DNA of 45,170 nucleotides from a virus, in IMG/VR virus record IMGVR_UViG_3300037486_000106, positions 1-45,170 of that record; one strand, written 5' to 3'. The position numbers and the translations under genes were made by a program. Under the pieces are notes generated by a model. The model was not told the DNA's origin. It was given only the letters and a program-made list of their open reading frames with translations, and searched no databases. Of this stretch, positions 39,801 through 45,170 are shown one piece after another (the first letter of the stretch is position 1; each line of letters starts with the position of its first letter).

Positions 39801-42711
39801 TCAACGTGATCCCGAGGCTCTGCGCGAAGTCAGCGAACATCCTCTGCTCATCGGTGTAGTCCGAAGGCTCGAGGATGCGCATGGAGTCAATGGCCTGCTT
39901 CGCCGCCTTGGCCGCGCGCTCGCGCCGTGTGGTATCGAGCATGAACGGGTCCGTCAAGGAGAGCATCTGCTCATACTGCTCTCTGAACTTCTGGGACAAC
40001 TCGATCTGCTCATTCACGGACGTGAAGGTGCGCGGGCTAGTCGGCCCCTCGCGGCGCCGCAGCTCGTTGAACGACATGGAGTACTTGGTCCCGGCCACGC
40101 TGTTGACGTAGGCCTTCGCGGCCTTGAGGTTGGGGAACGGCTTGCGGGCCGTGACCTTACCACTGGCGGACTTGCGCACAACCGTGTAGTTCTTACCGGT
40201 TCTGGAGATCTCCAGCGTTCCACCGCTGTCGAGGGGGATGGTTGTCGCCTCCTCGGTGATGTCCCGAGCCAGGAGCCGCTCCGGCCGTTGTGGTCCTTCA
40301 GGGGTCTCAATCGGCGGAGCGGTCTCCGGCTCGGCGACAGCTACTTCTTCTTGCGCTTCTTGCACGGCATTGGGCACCTCCGTTTTCAGCATGTCCACCA
40401 GCTCGAGGGTGGCTCGAGCGGCGTTCCTGCGGGTCTCAGGGTCCAGACGCAGCGCGCTGATGCGCTGCATCTGCCTCAGGTTCAGCCTGTCCGAGTCCGC
40501 CGTCATGTGGAGCTTCCCGGCGACGGTGCGGAACAGCTTGGAGATGTACTCCGCCACGGCGCGCACCGGGCCTGGGGCCTTCGCCAGGTCGGCCACGTTC
40601 GCGTAGTCCGCGAGGGCCTGCATGACGTTCACGGCTACGTGGGGCTGCTCCATCACCGCGGCGAAGATCTCGTCCTCGGACGGGTCGACGAGGCCGCGGT
40701 CGGACAGATTCTTGGTCGACTGCGCCCACAGGTTGGTCTTGCGGATGGCCTCCATGACGCCCTGGTAGACCTCAGGAGCGGCCTCCTTGATGTCGTGGAC
40801 GATCTCGTGGAACATCGTCCCGAGCACGGCCACGGGGGCACGGTTGCGGTTCACGGAGACGTCGATAGCGATGAGGCCTGGGCGCACGAACACGCCGTGG
40901 TGGACGGGCTCACCAGGGACCTGCGGCTGCGTGAAGAGCACGACCTTGCGGCCCTTCCCGATCCTCTCCAGCCCCTTGAGCCCGCGCTCGAAGATCGTGC
41001 GCGGCTCGACCACCTGGACCTGACCGATGCGCGCTCGGCGCGCCGCGGCCAGCTCGGGCTGGCCCTGCGCCTCGGCGTCCGCGGCCACGGCCTCAATCCC
41101 CGCACCGATTGCGGAGATTACGTCCTCATTCTCCGCTTCCGGCTGCGCAGGCTTGTGCTGGGGCTCGAGGATGTCCATGACGCGCTGCTCGGCGGCGTCG
41201 ACCTCCTGAGAGATCTCCTCCACGGGGCGTCCAACGCGGGCGGAGATTGACTCTATGTCAAGCGGCTCCTCATTGACGAACTGCTGCGCCTCCTCCCTCG
41301 TGAGGAAGGTCGGGGTCTCACGGTGCCTGGTCTCCCCGGCGTTCGGCGTGGGCTCAGGACGCAGGTCGATGTTGCCCTGAAGCGCCTGCTCCTCTGGGGA
41401 CAGGGTGCGCTTGAACCTGGTGACGGCCTCATCTACCTGGACCGCGCGCTCCTGCGGTGTCTGGGTTACGAGTCCAGCGGCTCCACCAAGGGCACCTCCT
41501 CCGATAGCTCCTTGGGCACCGGCCTCGCGAAGCTCCTTCCGCTCGGACTCTGTGTATGGGTCAAACCTTGGCAGACCGAGTGACTGCCGACGCATGTCGA
41601 TGTTCCACGCTTGCTGGCCAGTCTCGGTCAGCCACTCAATGAGTGCAGATTCAGTTGCGTTCTGGCCACGTCCGTACATAAACCCGAGCAGACCACCGCG
41701 CTGTGCGAGCCGCTTCGGTAGCTTGCTGAAGACGCGCTCGAGGCCGATGCGCTCCATAGCTGACGGAATCAGCGCGTCCACCACGTTGTCGATGGACCTC
41801 TGTCCCTCGCCACCGGCCGCGCGAACGTCAGAGGTCTGCTCGCCGGAAATCTGGGACAACAGCATGATCCCACCCGCGGCCTGACCTACTCCTGGGATGG
41901 CGTTGAGCAGTGCGATTGGGGCCATGGTGATGGCGGCGTTTACCGCGGCATCGTAGGCGTACTCTGGGACGTTCCCAAACTGGCCCTTCTTGGCCTCCCC
42001 CCAGATGTCATCGATGGTCTTCTTCGGCTCATCTCCGAAAAGCGCCCTGGACAGCACGTTCCCAGACTGTCGGAACTGATCAGCGGCGGCTCCCCTCTCA
42101 GTCTGCTGCTCAGCAGTACCGGCCTCGATGTCCTGAACGATCTGTGAGCCCTCAACGGCCTGAATCTCCTGCTTCCACAGTTGGAGAGCTGGCATCAGCG
42201 GAGCAAGAGCTGCCTTCGCCAGAGGGTGCATGTTGTCTGGGTCGAGCTTCTGAGCGATCTCTACTGGGAGCTGATTGATCGCCCCGAGTACATCACCGAA
42301 TCCCTCGTAGGTCGCGGCCCCAGTCCCGATGGAGCTTTCTAGCCACGGCTTGGCCATCTTCCCACCGGCGGCGATCAACTGCCCGATCGGACTCCCGGCC
42401 ACGCCCTGGACGCCCTCTGTCATCGCCTGCGCTTCAGCCATTTGATCGACGGCAGGAGCGCCGCCCATCATGGTTGGCGCAAACGCATCGACGATGTCAG
42501 CACCGGCCGGTCCCAGGGCCTGCTGCATCTGGAACGCCGGGTCAGGGTTGAACTTGGAGCGCATTGAGTCCACGAACGCGGTGTGGTCCTCAAACGCGAA
42601 CTCCTTCATGTTTGGATCGAGCTGAGCGAGGTGCTCGTACGCTGCCTGAAACTCGACCTGAGGGAGCTGGTACGTTCTCGGGTCGGAGAAGAACCCCTTC
42701 CAGTTGGGCAT
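33805..42711 (-). CDS. Giant internal virion/ejection polyvalent protein (2968 residues)
   Basis: The protein has several apparent domains in order. A hydrophobic, membrane-active-looking stretch lies at about 259-290 (AITMAPIALLNAIPGVGQAA), followed by a Gly zipper near 401-415. A first HEXXH motif is HEIVH at 635-639, and a second is HEMIH at 1009-1013 with a following acid (NDEVLAH). An alpha-helical domain at about 1200-1400 has TVDR-like VTIDRWMMRLFGF. A segment near 1750-1840 (PHYWHFSAQDV...) resembles the ADP-ribosyl-type domains of phage polyvalent proteins. Helical regions include LHAAHAKERNAH. A C-terminal part near 2430 (QLYTTWSPEFILTNFARDW) matches LPD38. Large polyvalent proteins are packaged in the head and injected with the DNA. 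GGAGG precedes the ATG. Confidence 0.75.
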   Translation of the reverse strand: MPNWKGFFSDPRTYQLPQVEFQAAYEHLAQLDPNMKEFAFEDHTAFVDSMRSKFNPDPAFQMQQALGPAGADIVDAFAPTMMGGAPAVDQMAEAQAMTEGVQGVAGSPIGQLIAAGGKMAKPWLESSIGTGAATYEGFGDVLGAINQLPVEIAQKLDPDNMHPLAKAALAPLMPALQLWKQEIQAVEGSQIVQDIEAGTAEQQTERGAAADQFRQSGNVLSRALFGDEPKKTIDDIWGEAKKGQFGNVPEYAYDAAVNAAITMAPIALLNAIPGVGQAAGGIMLLSQISGEQTSDVRAAGGEGQRSIDNVVDALIPSAMERIGLERVFSKLPKRLAQRGGLLGFMYGRGQNATESALIEWLTETGQQAWNIDMRRQSLGLPRFDPYTESERKELREAGAQGAIGGGALGGAAGLVTQTPQERAVQVDEAVTRFKRTLSPEEQALQGNIDLRPEPTPNAGETRHRETPTFLTREEAQQFVNEEPLDIESISARVGRPVEEISQEVDAAEQRVMDILEPQHKPAQPEAENEDVISAIGAGIEAVAADAEAQGQPELAAARRARIGQVQVVEPRTIFERGLKGLERIGKGRKVVLFTQPQVPGEPVHHGVFVRPGLIAIDVSVNRNRAPVAVLGTMFHEIVHDIKEAAPEVYQGVMEAIRKTNLWAQSTKNLSDRGLVDPSEDEIFAAVMEQPHVAVNVMQALADYANVADLAKAPGPVRAVAEYISKLFRTVAGKLHMTADSDRLNLRQMQRISALRLDPETRRNAARATLELVDMLKTEVPNAVQEAQEEVAVAEPETAPPIETPEGPQRPERLLARDITEEATTIPLDSGGTLEISRTGKNYTVVRKSASGKVTARKPFPNLKAAKAYVNSVAGTKYSMSFNELRRREGPTSPRTFTSVNEQIELSQKFREQYEQMLSLTDPFMLDTTRRERAAKAAKQAIDSMRILEPSDYTDEQRMFADFAQSLGITLTFYESAPQPGSFGFSIFPGQIWINTKADKKRVVSGTIVHEMIHDLYKRDPLLWADLYKAVRKQAPDMFVIMENYVRNSKSYQHILGNKARFNDEVLAHVMESFHGQFWSAVSVIARQDNAPPSFGRFLEWVGGLLRKMATLFGGTNLWDMLGIDIDLNDPADVIGMKFAEALKTEVREGEYSVYAPEKTEAAKGRLKTELTRVVGVPGVTPTARTEYARMLGELDVQIETPGGEQLPLFSQGVVGYPPAARTRSRLATWRARLEKLGELGREGRYWYESSAEAILEMTGGNVEDARKFARLIAVYSPEKLVVDNWHVALAAWHRYKAGYSKEEFLREKIGKYKVFHEKAAEILYENAPWEGEKTNSFFSNLIDIVTSGGTDRVTIDRWMMRLFGFSGDGPTDAQYAAMKKETERVAKELGVEPHQAQAMMWVYAKTVWMDIKPSVLAEARRRKIPTHVPRIVDGEVMLGKDGRPVMVKTPGYEKLYRQMFHKEIKRDLKSDPTTHPLREEALANYADGLRRKIAVVSMEAIPGVGWFKNLPGATLSEKVWFTIGVENAFTDEVGDIIGQVMGLYPIADINTMLLGNSAYYADGQIQLNPSRQIKYPAAAKRGAEYTFTWDAASKDQVKLAAVIRGMLTGQNSVAGYRVFKDPGPEGDRNMAELDIGAPFSPEQTEEIVKLVDAGQIALYPADNGMRFLNISDMPNLEFHKVVRGVAKQFRGKVSTFMADTFFIAREGTGETYADIIQGREQLLRDVEDRVADQLAKHYLEAQERGLGDAPEWAVARGGTEAALRRDAKEYPHYWHFSAQDVTQTGIKREFAGTGATGAERARFRYDPETGKLDPESAVIHLYIDTGKAEHQVVSTAKYINKVIAKLKLIPTSSEALTTLYRENDGDINAVMKRLRELGYDGMVDESRGFVQVNRDIDVSELSEGHELTAKERLAWKGALRLENIQEGEKYDHLRFPKLKEVKRADIEFIASVLKDDGTVYFPTGTDEAVVSQYFEEVRSTSVGLVATRPRRPQFSVSYRSPGPPVGEMQVVDDEQEFGTQYATGSGPGWSLPRSDRWDWFVKKVQDSFIRFKRLNDMFEDEGIFLGEGLDVRLAEELYHGKVQEATLRIAAKYQQPLMLALRELAASRPESYTEILKKFDLYLHAAHAKERNAHIREVWRERKLTLLQLRKGKLQDKLQVLNDELASATDQAHIDRLNNSIRRWEAKLVKLEERIVAVTNQKELNSGLSDTQADVIMQQTRQEGLIGEFGKLAGQYVYPMLTERMQAWVAAGIITQKEYDNTMGRYKHYVPLKGRGSEGDIEEVIELYGFYPSSPGFDVRGAALPFVTGREEDSKVNPILAQSFVDAMRAVDLIERNRVAVALLELAEAHPNDNLWEVNKEVKKRVYDKKTGVVNEVQDWLANQQANVVGAKRNGETFYIHLKDRYMIEAMKGLGVENLWKWVRAVRAVMRTMAQLYTTWSPEFILTNFARDWQQAIVSASTDMGAKAAAEVAKESSRAVRGILAANFPDTFGFLTNDYTDAYHEFKETGARIGFFGMNGIEDMQKAILSNMNSGAVATTMRGLRNVGNYIGAINEATENGLRLATYVVAQRHGASKAKAASLAKNITVNFNRRGDIGGAVGAMYLFFNAGVQGVDRFFKSMQTPAGKKLAAFYVGLGFLTSVWSRAVMGDDDDGEDRYDKVTNFTKLRHWILGIPGTDGEFVQISLPYGFGIWAQLGKELEHMMFSGQDRGEAAGEAAVRMLAGLTTHFSPLGETSFEKSGYAMTRPIIPTLIEPWTDVLANETYWGGRIYPMQAPWDKRSDSARHYPAKTASEKVLIAATEKLNQLTGGSEYRPGVIDLNANALAYVLDSYIGPAGKFFAQRPFDLGKKLITGEETVWNDWMILRRFLSETSPQYYVPGEFYDAVDDVQRAEEEREYLKKNGDAEDYARWDRKHGWKLGLVKESERAQRLLRDWRKRPDSDSKEARDRALAVQRAFVKRYLQAEER
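36760..36781. repeat. Dispersed palindrome, near-perfect copy in the giant gene
   Basis: GAGGCCAACA, centre GA, then TGTTGACCTC: a single arm difference. It encodes RSTSVGL in a linker between domains of the giant protein. Confidence 0.75.
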
Positions 42712-42719
42712 CTGGCCTC

Positions 42720-43769
42720 CTACTCGAACTGAGAGGAGTAGGCGACTCCAGTAGACCCAGGTTGAGCAGCGGAGGAAACAGGAGCCTGGCCTCCGCCCTG
42801 CTTCTGCGCCATGATCGAGGTCAACAGCTCAGGAGGGAGCATCTTGTTGGCGACCATTTGGACGACCTGAAGGAATGCGTTCTTGTCAGTCGCGGCACGA
42901 GTGATGACGTCCTGGAGGGCCTGGTCTTTGCCCATGAGACCCTCGTCGATGTTGCCGACCTTTTCCGCAGCACCGGCGATCGGGGTGTGGGCCGAGAAGC
43001 TGCCACCATCCGTTGGGAACTGCCGAGGATTCAGAGGGTCATTCTTAGGAGGAGCGGCCCCTGCGGTAGCGCCCTCGTTGACCGCCTGTTCCAGCGTGAG
43101 GTTGGCCTTCTGTACTCCCTGAAGCGAGTTCACCATGGCGGTGACGCCGGTCGTGTCCGTGCCGCCTCCACTCTCGCCCTTGATCGGCTTGTAGATGTTC
43201 TTCTTCATCGGGACACCGTTGGGGCCACGGACCACGATGGTTGTCGACTCGCCTGGTTGGAGGTTTGCCTTGACAACATTCTCGTCCATGATGGTGTTGT
43301 CCGCGAAGTACTGCTTGATGTCACCTTCAGCGGCCCTGCTGTCAGCGAAGGTTTTGGCACCAAAGAAGCTCGTCTTCATCGTCTCCGGTATCGTCACCCC
43401 ACGCCGCTTCGACTCCTCCTCAAGTGGACCCCAGTCCGCCCCAGCGGCATTCTTGAGGCGGGCCTCGTCCGCATCCAGATCTGCCTTTTCTTGGTCTGCG
43501 AGGATCATGCGGTGCTGGCTCCATTGGAAGTTCTGCACTGCCCGTCCCGCAGAAGCAGCCTCACGCTGCTCCCCGGCCTCGGCCCGCTTCTCGGAGCCAC
43601 GCGCCATGTCCATGCGCTCCTCCTCGAGCGTCTGGCTCCGGCGCCGCTGCTTGAAGGCGTCCGCCATCTCCAGGGTCTGGCCCGCCGCGGCGCCGAACTT
43701 CGGAGACGCGGCCCCTCCCGCGAACCCGAGGATCGCCGGGAGAAGATCCATGAGCGTCATCTTGGCCAT
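42720..43769 (-). CDS. Internal virion protein, unknown
   Basis: This is a 349-residue protein. A short hydrophobic N-terminus (MTLMDLLPAILGFAGGAA) is followed by a long charged coiled-coil region (MADAFKQRRRSQTLEEERMD to about residue 110). Then come a beta-like middle and an Ala/Gln-rich C-terminus. This make-up is common among phage internal or ejection proteins, which sit in the head and cross the cell envelope. It lies nine bases upstream of the giant gene. Its role is inferred from these features. Confidence 0.6.
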   Translation of the reverse strand: MAKMTLMDLLPAILGFAGGAASPKFGAAAGQTLEMADAFKQRRRSQTLEEERMDMARGSEKRAEAGEQREAASAGRAVQNFQWSQHRMILADQEKADLDADEARLKNAAGADWGPLEEESKRRGVTIPETMKTSFFGAKTFADSRAAEGDIKQYFADNTIMDENVVKANLQPGESTTIVVRGPNGVPMKKNIYKPIKGESGGGTDTTGVTAMVNSLQGVQKANLTLEQAVNEGATAGAAPPKNDPLNPRQFPTDGGSFSAHTPIAGAAEKVGNIDEGLMGKDQALQDVITRAATDKNAFLQVVQMVANKMLPPELLTSIMAQKQGGGQAPVSSAAQPGSTGVAYSSQFE

Positions 43770-43770
43770 A

Positions 43771-44322
43771 CTACCCCCTGAACACTGGGCGCATCGGAGA
43801 GAACGAGCTACTCGGGAGCCCCGGAGGCGGCGGTCCCTTCTCGCGCTTGAAGAGCTGCGAGCCGAGCATGAGCCCGAGCTGCGCCATCTCCAAGCTGGTC
43901 ATACCACCGGCCCCGCCCTGCGCGCCATCCTGCGCGGGTTGAGAGGACGGCATCACACTCCCGGTAGGCGGGATGTACGCCGCGGAGTTGTCGGTCGAGC
44001 CTGGCCTGATGAGACTCTGCTTGTCGTACTGCTCCAGGGTCCGTCCGATTGCGCTCGGCGGGGCCACCGGCTGGGGCATGGGTGTCCCACCGGCTCCAGT
44101 GTTGACGGGCTGCGTCTGGAGCTGCGGTGTGGGCTGCTGAGCGTTCGCTGGGTCTTCAGTAATGGACTCAAGAGAGACAGGCTTCATCGCCTCGAACTCA
44201 GGCTTCGACGCGTTCGCCCCTGCCGCGGCGGACTGCATCGCCGCCTGCTTCTGAGCTTGATCCGCGGCGTACTTGCTGGCGATAGCGGAAATGATAGCTG
44301 CGATGATGACCGGAGCGGCCAT
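43771..44322 (-). CDS. Internal virion protein with N-terminal membrane helix
   Basis: This is a 183-residue protein. An N-terminal hydrophobic helix (VIIAAIISAIASKYAADQAQ) is followed by a Pro/Gln/Thr-rich disordered region and a short second helix (SLEMAQLGLMLGSQLF). It overlaps the upstream gene by one base. Short membrane-active internal proteins of this form precede large ejection proteins in several podoviruses. The family is not recognised. Confidence 0.6.
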   Translation of the reverse strand: MAAPVIIAAIISAIASKYAADQAQKQAAMQSAAAGANASKPEFEAMKPVSLESITEDPANAQQPTPQLQTQPVNTGAGGTPMPQPVAPPSAIGRTLEQYDKQSLIRPGSTDNSAAYIPPTGSVMPSSQPAQDGAQGGAGGMTSLEMAQLGLMLGSQLFKREKGPPPPGLPSSSFSPMRPVFRG

Positions 44323-45170
44323 TACTTCTTACCCCCAGTCGAGGTCCCGGCGGATCCCGTCATACCAGGGATCATGCCGAACGGGCCGTAGATGGAGTTC
44401 AGGGCCTCGGAGTACATGCGCATCTGCTCCTCGTAGGGGGCGTTGAGCTGTTCCTGCTCGATGCCGCGGAACTGATCCCCAAGACCGCTCATCCCACTGA
44501 TGGCGTTCATGAGCATGTTCTGCTCCTGGCCACCGAGCCCGGCGAGGGCCTGGCCGACACCGGCCATGCCGGACGCGCCGAACTGCTGGCCCTGCTGCTG
44601 CGCACCACCGGCCTGCCCGTAGATCCCGAGCTGCGACAGGAGCTGGTTGGCCGACTGCTGGCCACCGCCAAAGAGCCCTGAGGCCCCGGCCTGCGTCCCG
44701 CCGAGGAGCCTGTCGATCCCACGCTCCTCGCGCCCCATGGCGTCCTGGATGAGGGGCATGATGGTCTGCGCCTGCTGTGAGGCGAGCGCACCGGTCATCG
44801 CGCCGGACCTGCCGATGCCGGAGAGGCCAGCGGCGTCCTTGATCATGGGCGCCATGACCTCCTGGAACTTGGCGTTCGCGGCCTTGATCGCCGGGTCGTT
44901 TTCGATGTTCGCACCCGTGACCTGCGTGCCCGCGATGCCAGGCATGCTCCGGTAGAGGTTCATGGCCTCCTGGGTCTGACTGGGGAGCTGGGAGAGCCCG
45001 CTGGCCCCGCCTACCATCGCCTGGTAGTAGGGGTTGAGCTGACCGGACTGCCCGAACATGTCCTGGGCCTGGCCGAGGGCACCGTAGGCCCCCTGCACGC
45101 CGCCCTGGCCAGCCGTGGGCAGTCCCCCGGCCAGCTTGCCACCCGCCGCCTGGAACGGGTTGACGCCAGC
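44322..45170 (-). CDS. Gly/Gln-rich internal virion protein (N-terminus outside window)
   Basis: The open frame continues to the right edge: codons before the GTG at 45098 read PFQAAGGKLAGGLPTAGQ in frame, so the true start lies outside. The visible 282 residues are rich in Gly, Gln, Ala and Met, with short motifs such as GLGGQEQNMLMNA and GMAGVGQALAGLGGQ. One segment (NDPAIKAANAKFQEVMAPMI) is helical. The composition resembles flexible phage internal or tail-tape-like proteins. No family is recognised. Confidence 0.6.
   Translation of the reverse strand, partial: AGVNPFQAAGGKLAGGLPTAGQGGVQGAYGALGQAQDMFGQSGQLNPYYQAMVGGASGLSQLPSQTQEAMNLYRSMPGIAGTQVTGANIENDPAIKAANAKFQEVMAPMIKDAAGLSGIGRSGAMTGALASQQAQTIMPLIQDAMGREERGIDRLLGGTQAGASGLFGGGQQSANQLLSQLGIYGQAGGAQQQGQQFGASGMAGVGQALAGLGGQEQNMLMNAISGMSGLGDQFRGIEQEQLNAPYEEQMRMYSEALNSIYGPFGMIPGMTGSAGTSTGGKK

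Noticed and set aside
39451-41250. Rightward 599-codon ORF
   Set aside because: It is antisense to the giant protein, with no motifs or ribosome site.
42817-42828. Further palindrome copy near GAGGTCAACAGC
   Set aside because: Only the left half-site is present; the right arm does not match, so it is counted as chance or a half-site.
1-45170. CRISPR array
   Set aside because: No regularly spaced direct repeats with unique spacers; the palindrome copies are kilobases apart.
1-45170. Integrase, transposase or insertion sequence
   Set aside because: No tyrosine or serine recombinase motifs, DDE transposase or terminal inverted repeats with target duplications were seen.

Overview
The window looks like an internal segment of a tailed double-stranded DNA phage genome (Caudoviricetes). 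It carries small and large terminase subunits, a portal, a scaffold-like protein, an SU10-type major capsid protein, adaptor- and tail-tube-like proteins, a fibre, a phage replication set and very large internal virion proteins. Genes are tightly packed with many 1-4 base stop/start overlaps, the DNA is GC-rich, and ribosome binding sites are of the GGAGG type, so the host is a bacterium that I cannot name. Both ends cut through genes, so this is not a whole genome. I see no integrase, phage repressor, DNA polymerase or lysis cassette here. The adaptor and tail-tube-like proteins, together with the giant internal protein, suggest a short-tailed (podovirus-like) particle; this is inference.

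Layout. (A) 1-17660, leftward: virion genes. From promoter-proximal to distal these are small zinc-binding proteins and an HEXXH protein (17660-15622), TerL, a structural protein, a LamG-domain protein, the portal, a scaffold-like protein, the major capsid protein, small head proteins, an adaptor, a large tail-tube-like protein, and fibre proteins running off the left edge. A sigma70-like promoter sits at 17719-17748. (B) 17661-18088: non-coding and partly very GC-rich, next to the small terminase gene (18089-18631, leftward). (C) 18720-22232, rightward: small early genes, including a ParB-like protein and a 37-residue membrane peptide. Three of the genes are preceded by near-copies of a stop-to-start intergenic cassette. 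The block ends at a strong terminator (22261-22288). (D) 33679-22319, leftward: DNA metabolism (SNF2 helicase, HNH nuclease, ssDNA-binding-like protein, AEP-type primase, UvrD-like helicase, metallophosphoesterase, VRR-NUC nuclease) plus small unknowns and an exported protein. An AT-rich repeat-bearing gap at 26231-26485 is a candidate origin. (E) 45170-33805, leftward: internal virion or ejection proteins, including one of 2968 residues with two HEXXH motifs. It ends at a terminator just upstream of the promoter of block D.

The most unusual signal is a dispersed 22-base palindrome (half-site GAGGTCAACA, two-base centre, TGTTGACCTC). There are two perfect copies, three near-perfect copies and one degenerate copy across 31 kb. 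Several lie inside coding sequence, where the reading frame is always the same. A ParB-like protein is encoded in the window and is a candidate, unproven, reader of these sites. Other signals are the repeated stop-to-start cassettes, a shared 12-base promoter element, a hairpin that hides the capsid gene's ribosome binding site, and a structured leader at 19328-19404.
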